From positions 27,239,866 through 27,303,865 of the forward strand of contig NC_064846.1 in assembly GCF_024166365.1 (NCBI RefSeq): DNA of 64,000 bases, given 5' to 3'. Source of the DNA: Elephas maximus indicus (Eukaryota > Chordata > Mammalia > Proboscidea > Elephantidae). Positions within the stretch are counted from its first letter, which is position 1; every line of letters begins with the position of its first letter. Made by a program: the position numbers and the translations under genes. Below, piece after piece: positions 11,228-22,367 of this stretch. A model generated the notes under the pieces. It was not told where the DNA came from. It did not search any database and saw only the letters and a list, made by a program, of their open reading frames with translations.

Positions 11228-11612
11228 ATGGATTGAATTTTGTTCCCCCCAAATCTGTGTTGGAATCCTAACCCGTATGCCTATAGATGCAATGTCAATC
11301 GTCTTTTATCATAATGCAATCTAACGTTCTGTTAATGAGGAGAAAGCAATGTAGGGTATGTCTTAAATCCATTCACTTCTGAGTTATAAAAGAGCAGAAT
11401 AGACACAGAGACACATACACACAGGTCAGCTGCCATGTGAGTATCCCCCAAAACCAAGGAATGCCCAGCACTGTCGACAAGGAAGGAATCAACATGACTG
11501 AAACCTTGATACGGATTTTCGGCCTCCATAACTGTTAGAAAATAAATTTCAGTTCTTAAAGCCACCCACTATTTTATTTGTGTTGCAACAGCGCTAGGAA
11601 ACTAAGATCTGA
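11228..11612 (+). mobile_element. MLT1-type solo LTR (ERVL-MaLR)
   Basis: Begins 'ttatggattgaattttgttc', includes 'gagacacatacacacaggtc', a late AATAAA ('gaaaataaatttcagttctt'), then 'aaagccacccactatttt' and 'gctaggaaacta'. This is the standard order of MLT1 LTRs. No internal retroviral sequence follows. Confidence 0.8.
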
Positions 11613-12186
11613 AGGGTGTGTCGATTACATTAGTATTAAGACCATGTCGTGCCCAAGGATGAAAGTTCATTCCCAATTCTGTTTCCCTTTTGAAATTTTG
11701 TCCAAGTGCATTGTCTTAAGTAGCCTTTCAGAGGATATGCAATGAGATCAAAGAACAACATTAAGACACTACAACAACAATATGCAACAATAAGATGTCA
11801 TTCATTTGAATATACTCTCCTTCATTTATCATATTTCCAGGGAGACATTAAAGTTCAAATAATAAATTCCCTTTCCTTTTTAAGTTAAAATCTAGAGAAA
11901 TTAAAGTCCAAAATAAAGTTTTTTTTTTTTGCTCCTGCGAGTGAAAGTTCAAAGAAATCAAAGACAAAGATGTATCCTCCCCAGCTTCTATGTGGTTCAG
12001 TCTCAACTAGAAAAGTTCTCAAAGCCTGTGCAGAGTTAGGGTTCCTTCAGCCTCAGAATTTGTATTAATTCAATGCCACATCTGTCATGTTTCTCAAAGT
12101 TCAAAGAATTAATAGAACCCACAAGATAATCACATCTTTGGCCCCACAGCTCCCCAATTAGAAAACAAACAAAAAAGTAGTCATCC

Positions 12187-12393
12187 TTTGGAGCCCTAGT
12201 TGCACAATGGTTAAGTGCTTGGCTGCTGACTGAAAGGGTGTGATTCATATCCACCCAGCAGCTCTGTGAGAAAAAAGACCTGGTGATCTGCTGCCATAAA
12301 GATTACAGTTCAGAAAATCCTGTGGGGTAGTTCTACTCTGTCACATGGGGTTACTATATGTTGAAAACAACTCGATGGTACACAACATTAGCA
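12187..12393 (+). mobile_element. AfroSINE, long form
   Basis: Head 'ggagccctagttgcacaatg', a middle block ('gacctggtgatctgctgcc') absent from short copies, and a decayed RTE-like tail. Confidence 0.85.
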
Positions 12394-12968
12394 AGTCTTC
12401 TAGGTGGCCTCCAATGATCCCTGACTCCTGGAATTTGTACCCTTGTGCAGTCCTTTTCCCTTACGTGTGGGCTGGACCTAGTGACTTGCTTCTGACAAAT
12501 AGAATACAGCAGAAGTGATGGGGATCACTTCTGTGTTAGGTTACAAAAGATTGTGACTTCTGTGTTTGTAGCACTCTCTCCCTCTGTGGCTCTCTCTTGC
12601 TTGTGCTGATGAAGTAAGCTGGCGTGTTGGAAGTTGCCCTGTGGGGAGGCCCACGTGAGAAGGAACTTGCCAACGGGAGATGAGGCTCTCAGTCCAACAA
12701 TCTGCAAAGAACTGAATTCTACCTGCGAAAAAATGAATTCTGCCAGCAACCTCTTGACTGAGCTTGGAAGCAAATCCTCCCCTAGAGGCTTGAGATTACT
12801 GCAACCGTGACTGACACCTTGACTGCAGCCAGTGAGAGTGCCTGAAACAAAGGGTCCAGCTAAGATGCAGCTAGATTCCTTAACTACAGAAACTATGAGA
12901 TAACGTTGTCATTTTAAGCCACTAAGTTTTGGGATAATTTGTTATGCAAAAACAGAAAACTAGTACAC
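12394..12968 (+). mobile_element. MLT1-like MaLR solo LTR
   Basis: Recognised from 'gatccctgactcctggaatt', 'gtgggctggacctagtgac', 'gaggcccacgtgagaagga', 'ctcagtccaacaatctgc' and the end 'ttttaagccactaagttttg', in the order seen in long MaLR-type LTRs. No internal sequence. Confidence 0.7.
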
Positions 12969-13692
12969 AGGCCAATCCACAGTTCCTAGGGACATTATCC
13001 TAGGCAAAATTATATTCCCCGTATCCAGTACTCAGAATTGCTGAAGACTGTGCAGAAACTCAATGTTATCGGAAGTAAAAACGGTAGATGGATGAAATCA
13101 TCCTGGTTTTAGCCTTCCGAGTCTAACCAGATATGTGGAGTCCGTGGTCCATGGATTTAAACTCAATTTAGAGAAATTTCTCATCAAGAAGTTAACTTTG
13201 GATTTGGACTTTTAAAGCCAATTGCATAATTACGAAAACCAAACTCTTAGCCCAATATGAGCCTCTACACATTGCCATGTTCAAAATATTCTGTCTACAA
13301 ACTGAAATCCTAGGTGGATGGCCATGTGCCTTGACCCACTCAAAGATCCTCCTAGTGTCGTTTTAGTCTGCTAATTCTAGTTCTTGTCTATTTCTCTACA
13401 TTCTTGGTCCAATGCATCAGATGTTTGGATTGGAGGAAGCTCCAGGAATAACACCATGAATTCTAAAAGGACAGACATTTGAGGAAAAAAGAGCAAGGCA
13501 GAAAGGAAGTAAAAATAGCCACTTCATTCCCAATTAAGTGGATATTAGAGAATGTAACTTATATTTGTGGATAAATGAGCTTCCTAATACTGCATCTCAA
13601 CCTTAGCTACCTACTTAGAGTCTGCACTGGATCATCATCCCATTGCCCTTCTCCTCCTCATGGATATTTATGTCCCTGGAAAACTTATTGTG
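12969..13692. other. No recognised gene or repeat
   Basis: Nothing recognisable; no coding frame. Confidence 0.45.
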
Positions 13693-13900
13693 AAGTCCCT
13701 GAGTAGTGCAAATGGTTTTTGTGCTTCACTGCTAACTGAAAGGTTGGAGGCTCAAGTCCACCTAGAGGTACCTGGGAAGTAAGGCCTGGTGCTCTAATTC
13801 TGAAAAACCAGCCATTGAAAACCCTACGGAACACAGTTTAACTCTGACACATACGATAGTGTTGACACAAGTCTGAGTGGACTCAACAGCAACTGGTTAA
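13693..13900 (+). mobile_element. AfroSINE, long form
   Basis: Diverged complete copy with the middle block ('aaggcctggtgctctaattc') and tail 'tggactcaacagcaactgg'. Confidence 0.8.
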
Positions 13901-14249
13901 AAGTTACTGCATGAAGATGCGGAACAAGATGTATTCTGTAGACGCCTTCCTCTCAGGAACAGAAGGATAGAAAGGGCTTGGGACAAATGGGACAAGTTTT
14001 TTTCTGACCAGATACACAACTCAGGTAAATCCACCCTCCCTGGAAAGAAGTGAGAGAGGGAATGGGAGGGAATAGTGTTCTCTTCCATCCCCATATCTTT
14101 CTTAAATTCCCTTCTCCCACAAAAGTCTCCTCCTTTGCTTTTCATAGCTACCAGGTGAGGCTGACTAAAACCCTACCAAGGAGATAACGGCTGGTTATCA
14201 CTCATGGTCCATCAGGGGCTAGGGTCAAGAAGAAGGAATTGTGTGTGTA

Positions 14250-14780
14250 ATGCTTAGTCTTAGTTATCTAGTGCTGGTATAACAGAAATACCATAAGTGG
14301 ATGGCTTCTAACCAACAGAATTTGATTCTTTCACACTCTACAAGGCTAGAAGTCCGAATTCAGGTCACTAGCTCCAGGGGAAGGCTTTCTCTCTCTGTTG
14401 GCTCTGGATGAAGGTCCTTGTCATCAATCTTTCCTTGTCGAGGAACTTCTCAGCACAGGGACCTCAAGTCCGAAGGACGCAGTATTCTCCTGGCTCTTAT
14501 TTCTTTGTGGTATGAGGTCCCCATGTTTCTCTGCTCACTTCTCTCTTTTATATCTTAAAAGAGATTGGCTTAAAACACAACCTAATCTTTTAGGTTGAGT
14601 CTTGCCTCATTAGCATAACTGCCACTAATGTCATCTCATCAACTTCATAGAGATAGGATTTAGAACACATAGGAAAATCACATCAGATGACAAAATGGTA
14701 GACAGTCACACAATACTGGGAATCATGGCCCAGCCTTGTTAACACATATTTTTGGGAGACACAAATCATTCCATGATATG
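14250..14780 (-). mobile_element. Solo LTR of a MaLR-like family, minus strand
   Basis: Reverse-oriented LTR. It starts 'gtcttagttatctagtgctg' (the usual reversed LTR 3' end) and ends 'tttttgggagacacaaatca'. Its central part (14590-14740) is the reverse complement of 45520-45680, so both copies belong to one family. No internal genes. Confidence 0.75.
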
Positions 14781-15040
14781 CTTAGAGATAGGTAAAGCCC
14801 AGAGAGCTGGCTCTTGGCAAAATTGTTTAGTTGGTGATGTTACTTTAGTGCCTATCACAACTCCTCTTAGTGCCTTCTTTCTGGTTTCTCCCAAGCCCCA
14901 GAAGCCAGGACTTCCTTGATTCCTATTTTCTACTGGTAGTACCCAAATGCTCTGGCTCTATCGAAGCACTCACCCAAGCCCTCTTCCTGGTAAATCCATA
15001 TATGCATACTGCTTTTTGGGGGGCAATATCTTTTAACCAG

Positions 15041-15204
15041 AAACCCTGGTGGCGTAGTGGTTAGGTGCTAAGGCTGCTAACCAAAAGTCAGTAGTTCAAA
15101 TCCACCAGGCACTCCTTGGGAACTCTATGGGGCAATTTTACTCTGACTTATAGGGTCGCCATGAGTCGGAATCGACCCGATGGCAATGGGTTTGGTTTGT
15201 TTGG
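15041..15204 (+). mobile_element. AfroSINE, short form, with TSD
   Basis: Well-preserved complete copy with A-box region 'tggcgtagtgg' and tail 'tcggaatcgacccgatggca'. A 14-base direct repeat with one mismatch (TATC-TTTAACCAG, 15027-15040 and 15205-15218) flanks it. Confidence 0.92.
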
Positions 15205-15218
15205 TATCGTTTAACCAG

Positions 15219-16276
15219 CATGTTATGTTTGTGTCTTACTCCAAAGGAATGGATTTTGATACTATATGGCAAACTGATGAAGAATTATAAATATAGTTAC
15301 TTCCTGGTGAGGCTGCCTCTGGTTTGTACTTAAACATTTTGGAATTAGTAGTTCTGTTGCCTGACCCAGCATTTTGGACTTTAAAGCAGATCCATTGAAA
15401 ATTTCATTTTCTTGGGTAAAATCATTTCTTGTTTGGAAGGCTGGCACTAAACCACAACCAAGTGGATTCACATTAGTGTTCTTTGGGAAGCCACCAAAGA
15501 TGATAAAGACCTCCAGAAGGGATGATAAATTAAGGAGTAGGGTGGTATTCTGCATTGTCAGTTTTCCTTGGATAAACATATGACATGCCCTTTTATCTTA
15601 CGCAAAAAAAAGGCTTTAACGGTGTGTGATTGCAGTGTTAAAATCCACAATGGCCAGATACCCTAGCCAGGATCTTCTGCTCCTCCAGAAAAGATTGACT
15701 CGTATCTCTAAGATTTTATCACTGTGTATGGGACATCAGGGTGTTCAGAAATAGCCATGGCAAATCCAATGTTCTAAGGAAGAAAAGGTTCTGGCTGATT
15801 TTGTTCTGCGTTCAGCCTTTTTATGTTTATCAATTCTGAGAAGCACAGAGGTATTTTTACACGTTTCTGACAACACCTGCGTGCTCCCCTGCCCCCTGCC
15901 TTCTCCTGCATTATTTCTTATCAAATGTGTTTGTCTACAACACAACACTGCATTTACCTATGGTCCCACTATGACAGAACATCAGGATCTTTTACACAGT
16001 TTACCTGGTGCCCAGAGATATTTGCTTTATTGTCTGTGTTTGTATGGGGTGTGCAGGGCTGGGGTGCAGGAAGGCAGGGAGCTAGGGAGGTTGGAATGGC
16101 AGAGTTGTTTGGTTTTCTCCCCCCCCCCTTTTTTTTTTTAAATAACATATTCAAATAACTTGGCTCCAAAATAAATTTCTAGAATACCTGGCAAAACTCA
16201 TCCTCAAATCTTTTACATTTGGAGCCAAACACAACCAGTCGGGCCTAGCTCTACGCCAGATAGAATGAGGCTCTGC
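15219..16276. other. No recognised gene or repeat
   Basis: Short frames on both strands (for example 105 aa at 15262-15579 -) but no domain or start context that supports a gene. Confidence 0.45.
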
Positions 16277-16288
16277 CTACAGAATATG

Positions 16289-16491
16289 TTGTTACTGGGT
16301 GCCATCAAATAGATTCTGACTCACAGTGACCCCATGTGATAGAATAGAACTACCCTATAGGGTTTTCTTGGCTGTTATCTTTATGGGAGCAGATTGCCAG
16401 TTCTTTTTCCTGAGGAGATGCTGGGTGGCTTTGATCTGCCAACCTTTCAGTTAGTAGCCAAGAGCTTAACTCTTGCATCACCAGGACTCCT
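16289..16491 (-). mobile_element. AfroSINE, long form, with TSD
   Basis: Complete reverse copy including the middle block. A 12-base direct repeat with one mismatch, CTACAG-ATATG, lies at 16277-16288 and 16492-16503. Confidence 0.9.
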
Positions 16492-16757
16492 CTACAGCAT
16501 ATGGGAGTAACAAAAATAAAACTTTCTCTTTCTTTGGGGTCCAGCACTTTCGTTTTCTTTATTCTTTGGGATAGGTATTTCAATTATCTTGTTAAAATGC
16601 ATGTATGTTATATTTAATGGGGTAACACATTAAATTATTATCAGCTGGTTACGAGGCGGTTCAAGAAATTAGGCAAGCAGATAAGGCCTTGAGGAAATGG
16701 GATAAACATTTGAGGTGGCAAGGGAATGGTCTGTAAACTGTAATTATATTCAGGAAA

Positions 16758-16962
16758 GACCAATCGCTAGAGAAAGACATGTTTGTTACACAAAGTAGAG
16801 GGTCACTGAAAATGAGGATTAACCTCAATGAGATGGATTGACACGGCAGCCACAAGAATGGACTCAAACATATCAAAGATCATGTGGATTGCATAGGACC
16901 AAGTAATGTTTCATTCTGTTATACATAAGGTTGCCATGAGTCAGAGCTGACTAGGTGGCAAA
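16758..16962 (+). mobile_element. RTE LINE 3' end fragment
   Basis: Reads as the end of the RTE ORF and 3' tail: 'gagatggattgacacggcag', then 'catgtggattgcataggacc', then 'ccatgagtcagagctgacta'. Strongly diverged, so old. Confidence 0.75.
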
Positions 16963-17036
16963 AAACCACTGTAATCACTACTACCCCCATTGCACCGCTA
17001 CCATTTATTGGATGACTTATATGTGCCTGGTGTTTT

Positions 17037-17929
17037 TTTTTTTTTAATATTTTATTGTGTTTTAGGTGAAAGATTAAAGAGAAAATTAGTTTCCTATTCA
17101 ACAAATTGTACACAAAGTGTTCCATGACATTGGTTGCAATCCCTACACCATGTCAGCATTCTCTTCATTTCCACCCTGGGTTCCCCATTTCCTTTTTTCT
17201 AGTTTTCCTACCTCTTCCAACCTTCTAATCTTTACTTTTGGGCAAATGTGGCCTCTTTGGTCTCATACAACTGTTTGTTCTATGGAGCACGTTCTTTGTG
17301 GGTGTTATTGTTTATTTTATAGGCTTGTTTATTGCCCTGGTGGTGCAGTGGTTAAGAGATTGGCTGCTAATCAAAAGGTCAGTAGTTTGAATCCACCTTG
17401 GAAACACTATGGGTCGGCTTTGCTCTCTCCTGGAGGGTGACTATAAGTCGGGATCAACTCCACGGCAATGGGTTATGGTTTTTTTTGTTGTTGTTGTTTG
17501 GCTGGAAGGTGGTTTCTGGGAATGGATGCAGTTCCAAGTCAGAGAGGTATCCTAGGGCCATACTGTCAGGAGTTCCTACCATCTCTATCAGGTTAGTAAG
17601 TCTGGTCTTTTTTTTATGAATTTGATTCTTTGTTCTATGTTTTTCTCCCCCTCTGTCTGTGACCCTGTATTGTGACCCAGATCAGAGTGGTTAGTAGTGC
17701 TATTTGGGTACCATCTAGTTCTTCTGGTCTTGGGGTTGTGTAGGCTGTGGTGCATGTTGTCCATTTGTCTTTTGGACTAATTGCTCCCTTGAGTCTTTGG
17801 TTTTCCTACTAGTGGTATCTTAGATGGCCACTCGCAAGATTTTAAGATCCCAGATGCTACTCACCAAAGTAGGATGTAGAACTTTGTTTTTATGAACTAC
17901 GTTATGCCAATTGATGTAGATGTCCCCTG
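17037..17929 (-). mobile_element. Older 5'-truncated L1 3'UTR, minus strand, with TSD
   Basis: T-run followed by a diverged L1 3'UTR, ending near 'gttatgccaattgatgtaga'. Flanked by a 15-base direct repeat with two mismatches (17022-17036 and 17930-17944). It contains a later SINE. Confidence 0.85.
17335..17500 (+). mobile_element. AfroSINE, short form, inside an L1
   Basis: Head 'ccctggtggtgcagtggtta' to a (GTT)n-rich tail. Inserted in the L1 3'UTR fragment, so it is younger than that L1. Confidence 0.85.
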
Positions 17930-18123
17930 TGTGCTTGGGGTTTTACAGGTATTACTTCGTTTCCTACAACAGCCTTCGTTTCCTGTCCCTATTATCTCCA
18001 TTTTACAGACGAGGATATTGAAGTTCGGAGAGCCAAAGTAATGGGCACAGTGTTTCTCAAGTAGAAGGTGAATTCAGGGTTCTAACTCAATTCAAACAGA
18101 AGGTAGATACTGCCATGGGAGAT

Positions 18124-18206
18124 CAATCTGGGTAGTAGGCATGGAACAAACATTGCCTTCTGGGAACAATCTGGGCAGTAGGCATGGAACAAACATTGCC
18201 TTCTGG
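18124..18206 (+). repeat. 43-bp tandem duplication
   Basis: Two adjacent copies start with 'caatctggg' at 18124 and 18167. They differ by one base in about 40 (t/c after 'ctggg'), so the duplication is recent. Confidence 0.93.
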
Positions 18207-18449
18207 AATATTTTGCTCATGGTCTAATCATGGATAGAGAAAAACAAAGAAGCTGAAGAACTCATAAGCTACTAGTCCACTAATTATGGGGGTGAACTTG
18301 GGATTCACAGAGCCCAGTGTGGCTATGACACCCACCCCAGGAAACCTTGTAAATTGTAGGTGAACACAAGTTAATATGATCCAATTGCAGAGATTCCGTG
18401 TAAAGGACTTAAATCAAAGCTGCTGCAGCTCCCAACTCTGTAGTAGGCA

Positions 18450-18590
18450 AATTTAGATTGCTTGCTAGTTTTATGAGCTGGGGCAAACCATTTTACCTCT
18501 TAACACTTAGTTTCTTCATCTGTAAGATGGAGTTAATAATACTTGATTTGTCTATCCTTCAGGATTATGTGAAAATGTTTTGCAAACTGT
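18450..18590 (+). mobile_element. MIR
   Basis: MIR-like order 'tttatgagctggggcaaacc', 'cttagtttcttcatctgtaa', 'gatggagttaataatac'. Confidence 0.7.
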
Positions 18591-19152
18591 TTAGGATGAT
18601 TATGTGTCTATGTGATATGCAGATCATAAGAGATAGGTCATAATGGAAACCTGATTTCCCTATCAGAGATATACTTTCTTGCTTGAATTCAACAAGTGAT
18701 ATTGTGGGCCAAGAAGGAAAAGGAAGGTAGTGGCTGTCACTGCCTCGCTGCTTTGTTTGGTTTGCATGAGGCTCTTTCTCCTGTCCAGCTCAGGTACTCA
18801 CTCATGTCGATGGGCTTGAATTTCGTTTCTGATGGATGCTTTTTTCCTCCAGAACATGCAGGGGTTATGACTAGCTAATGAATCTGGAGCAAGATAATGG
18901 GTTGAATGAAGATCATTTATATTCCTCTCTGACACTGGAAGATGGAGAATGTCAGGGTCCTGCACACCAGCGATAGGGGAGAAACTATGGCTGATACTTA
19001 GAAGCAAGAAATATTTCTAACAGTGCAACAACTCTATAGAGCACGTTCTTTTATTTTCTGCATTGTTTTGCAAGAACATACAATTCTCAGTGCTCTGTCT
19101 GGGAAAATTTGGAATGTCACTACATTTTTCTTTGGAAACTCTAGTCTCTGCC
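18591..19152. other. No recognised gene or repeat
   Basis: No coding frame of note and no recognised family. Confidence 0.45.
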
Positions 19153-19192
19153 TTTTAATGATAATAAAAAAAGATTTTTTTTAATGATAATA
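19153..19192 (+). repeat. A-run/T-run block between direct repeats
   Basis: A short A-rich then T-rich block is flanked by a 14-base direct repeat TTTTAATGATAATA (19153-19166 and 19179-19192). It looks like a tiny insertion with a target-site duplication (see findings). Confidence 0.7.
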
Positions 19193-19735
19193 GATACTAT
19201 TTATTAATTACTTACTATGCGCCAAGAACTGTGTAATGTGCTTTATAAAGGCATATATAGTCACATCTAGTCCTCGTCAAAAGCTTGTGGGATAATAAGA
19301 AACCAGTACCAGTGCTGTCAATTGAATTCCAACTTATGGCAACTTCATATGTTAGAGTAGAACTGCCCTCCATAAGGTTTTCAAGGCTGTGGTCTTTTGG
19401 AAGCAGATCACCAGTTCTTTCTTCCAAGACACCTCTGAGTGGGTTTGAAGTGCCAGGCTTCCAGTTAGTAGTCAAGTGCTTAACGATTGCACCACCCAGG
19501 GATTCTGTGGGATAATGAAAAGGGCTATCTTTATTGAGTGCTTCTCTATGCTATTCACTGTCTGTACATTGTCTTATTTAATCCTCAGTACAACTTTTTG
19601 AGGTAGATGCTATTAACATTTCTGTCTTATAGACAAGGAAACTAAGGCCTAGTGAAATGAAATTATTTGCTTAAAGTGACAGGTAGAAAGTAGTGGAGTT
19701 GAAATTTAGAATCAGGCTTTCAAGGAAGGTAAGTC
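19193..19735 (-). mobile_element. MIR-derived sequence, minus strand, split by a SINE
   Basis: The parts at 19193-19285 ('attacttactatgcgccaag') and 19525-19735 ('tgtcttatttaatcctcagt', 'agacaaggaaactaaggcct') both read as reversed MIR. They may be one rearranged or two adjacent copies. Confidence 0.7.
19297..19505 (-). mobile_element. AfroSINE, long form, with TSD
   Basis: Complete reverse copy with the middle block ('ggaagcagatcaccagttct'). Perfect 11-base direct repeat TGTGGGATAAT at 19286-19296 and 19506-19516. Confidence 0.93.
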
Positions 19736-20104
19736 TTATTTGCACTAAGTTGCAGCAGTGGGTTTTGGAATTTGGGGAGGAGGGAGAAATGTTTTCCTCA
19801 GGTGGATTATTTTTCCTGGATTCATACATTTGATTCCTTTCTTCAGTCATTTATGTCAAGACTCCGTGGGTTACCCTTGACTCTTTCACACCCACACCTC
19901 TTTCAGCAAATTGTTGAAAATACAGTATATCCAGAAACCATCCACTGCTCCCCACTTCTCCTCCCACCACCTCGGGCCAGGCTACCATCATCGCTTCTTT
20001 CAATGACCCCAATATATCCTCTCTTTTGGGTTTACCCTTTGTTCCAGATACTGCTAGCTGTCCATCAAAACCCGATTGAGTCTTGTCCTATAACTAAATA
20101 AATA

Positions 20105-20525
20105 TAGCTTGTTGCACAGCTGTCCTGCTGGACTGCATTTCTTAGCCTCCCTTGCAATTAGGTATGGCCGTATGACTAAATTCTCATCAACAGAATATGA
20201 GCAGAAGTGACATGTGCCATTCCTGAGTCAGGGACTTGTGACATTTGTGCTTTTTCTATACCCTCATCTCCTTTTTCTGTCTGCTGGAACCTGGATGTCT
20301 TGACAATCTGCCTTTGACCTTGCAGAAAATGACAAGTGATGGCAGAGCAAGAACTTGGAGATAATCTGGGTCCCTGAAACACCATGAGCAATAGACCTGC
20401 TCTGTGGACCTGGACTATTCACATCAGGACTGTTACCTAAGAGAATAACAAACTTCTTTGTTTTTTAAGCTACCATATTGTTGGTTTCTTTGTTACACAG
20501 CTATGGCCTTACCCTAAGTAACAGA
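20105..20525 (+). mobile_element. MaLR/MLT1-like solo LTR (old)
   Basis: 'cttagcctcccttgcaatta', 'ggtatggccgtatgactaaa', 'agcagaagtgacatgtgcc' and an end with 'acaaacttctttg', 'aagctaccatattgttgg' match the order of an old MaLR-type LTR. Exact subfamily uncertain. Confidence 0.6.
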
Positions 20526-20539
20526 CCCCAAAGTCTATT

Positions 20540-21170
20540 CTCTGCACTGCAGCTAGAGTAAACCATTTAAAAACATAAGTCATACCAATTTGCTTCTCTG
20601 CTTAAAACCTTAAGTGACTCCCCATTTATCACAGTGTCAAAGCCAAAATCCTTAGAATGGCCTACAAAGTCCAACAGAACCTATCCATGCTCCCACATAT
20701 TTATTACCTCTCTGGCTCTTCAACCACTTTCCCACTGGCCCTGTCACTGGGGGCGGCCTACCAAGTCCAACAGGACCTATCCATGCTCCCACATATTTAT
20801 TACCTCTCTGGCTTTTCAACCACTTTCCCACTGGCCCTGTCACTGGCCTCTTTGCTATTCCTTGAACAGGTCAGGCACACTCCCACCTCAGGGTCTTTGC
20901 TTATATTGTTACTTCTGCCTGGGAAACTTTTCCCATGATAATTGCATGGCTCATTAACTCACTTCATTCATATATCATCTTTACAGAGAGGCCTTTCTGG
21001 ACCACCCTATATGAAATAGCAGCCCCATAACTAACTAGCCTTTTATCTGGTTTTAGTTTTCTTCATAGCACTTATCGCTAGTTGACATATGTATTTATTA
21101 TCTGCCTCCTCCAATTAGAAAGTACACTCCAGGGGAGCAGGGAATTTGGTGAATAAAACAGTGTCTAGAA
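20540..21170 (+). mobile_element. L2 LINE 3' end
   Basis: Runs in the order of the L2 3' region: 'tctgcctgggaaactttt', 'ttcattcatatatcatct', 'agagaggcctttctggacca', 'cttcatagcacttatcgct', 'tagaaagtacactccagggg', 'aacagtgtctagaaca'. It contains a 96-bp tandem duplication. Confidence 0.85.
20659..20850 (+). repeat. 96-bp tandem duplication inside L2
   Basis: The segments 20659-20754 and 20755-20850 are nearly identical direct copies, each containing 'ctatccatgctcccacat'. Only about three substitutions are visible, far fewer than the divergence of the L2 itself, so the duplication is much younger than the repeat. Confidence 0.95.
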
Positions 21171-21174
21171 CATC

Positions 21175-21342
21175 GTTGTTGTTAGTTGTCATCAAGTCAA
21201 TTCTGACTCATGGCGACCCCATGTATGCATAATAGAACTGCCCCGTAGCCTTTTCTTGGCTATAATCTTAAGGGAAGCAGACCACCAGGCCTTTTTCTTT
21301 CTCTGGTGCCTCTGGGTCGGTTCAAGCCTTTATGTTAGTAGT
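21175..21342 (-). mobile_element. AfroSINE, long form
   Basis: Starts with a (GTT)n tail and RTE-like 'tcaagtcaattctgactc', retains the middle block, and ends in the head near 'atgttagtagttga'. Confidence 0.85.
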
Positions 21343-21374
21343 TGATTTTCATTAATCTTCTGCAATCCACCAAA

Positions 21375-21560
21375 TCACTGGTTCTCAAATTGAGCTGTGT
21401 ATAGGAATCACTTGAGGCGCCTGTTGAAATGCTATTCCTGGGCTACAACAATTCAGATTCTGATTCAGGCCATTTGGGTGAGTCCCAGGAATTTACTTTT
21501 TTGGAATATGCACACACCCCCTGTAATTTTGAAGCAAGTGTTAAGGTGACAACTCTTTGT
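21375..21560 (+). mobile_element. MER5-like DNA transposon
   Basis: 'actggttctcaaattgagct', 'taggaatcacttgaggc', 'gattctgattcaggcc' match the MER5 (hAT-Charlie) pattern; the far end is weak. Confidence 0.6.
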
Positions 21561-21799
21561 AAGCTCTATAAGGGCTTTCTAAATAGTGTATCCACTCTGC
21601 CTTGCATAGTTCTCATGCATAGTAGGTGCTCAACAAATCGTTTTTAAATGGCTCAATGAGCAAATATCTACTGTAGTTTCTTAGGCTCTGTGTACTCTGC
21701 TACACCAGTGGAAGCACCATAATACTCAAACCCATTTGCCCAACAGTCCAAGTTCCCTTGGCCTGGAAGTCCCATCACAGCTGCTAAAATGTAGACTAA

Positions 21800-21975
21800 G
21801 TTGTCCTTTAAGAAAGTGCTTCTCAGGCTTTAATGTGCACATGAATTACCTGAGGATCTTGTTAAAATGCAGATTCAGATTTTGTGGGTATGTGATGGTC
21901 TTGGGGTTTTGCATGTCTCTCAAGCTCCCAGGCAATTTCATGGTGCTAGTCCAGAGACCACACTTTGAGTAGCAA
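21800..21975 (+). mobile_element. MER5A-like DNA transposon
   Basis: 'gtgcttctcaggctttaatg', 'gatcttgttaaaatgcagat', 'agtccagagaccacactttg' match MER5A order; about 175 bp of a 189-bp element. Confidence 0.75.
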
Positions 21976-22360
21976 GGCTTTATTTAAGTTAAAAAAGGGC
22001 AGTGAGCAGAGCTAGCTAAATGATTACTGTTTCCCAGGGGCTACCTGCTCCACCGCTGCAGAGAAAATTACTTGCCTGAGGCCCAATGGTAGCTTCCTAG
22101 TTTTCAAGCTCTAGCGACAACTGTGCATACATTTGTACAGGTTTTAATTAAAACTGATCCTGAATCGATTTAGAGCATCTCCGCAACTGTAAAATTCATG
22201 CGTGTAAGTTGTGTTGTTGTTGTTTTTCTGGGAGAATGGAATAATGTTCATGTCTCTGTTTAATTAAAAAATGAAACAAGGGAGGTTTCAGAGGTGACAG
22301 ACAGATGGCTGAAAGTGCTGCAGAGAACTTGGAGGACAGAATTCTTGTTTGTTGAACAGT
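21976..22360. other. No recognised gene or repeat
   Basis: No family or gene recognised. Confidence 0.45.
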
Positions 22361-22367
22361 CTAGGCA

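Larger units (their letters stand above)
16975..18105 (-). mobile_element. MIR, minus strand, split by an L1
   Basis: The halves 16985-17036 ('ccatttattggatgacttat') and 17945-18105 ('tctccattttacagacgagg') are consecutive parts of a reversed MIR. An L1 fragment sits between them. Confidence 0.75.

Noticed and set aside
11228..12968. Possible provirus because two LTR-like repeats are close together
   Set aside because: They belong to different MaLR-type families, are in the same orientation without internal gag/pol-like sequence, and are separated by unrelated DNA and a SINE.
15041..15204. tRNA-like sequence with A and B boxes
   Set aside because: It is the head of an AfroSINE with a TSD, not a functional tRNA gene; no cloverleaf or anticodon arm is maintained.
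20634..20957. 107-aa frame with an internal amino-acid repeat
   Set aside because: The repeat comes from the 96-bp tandem duplication in an L2 fragment; not a protein gene.
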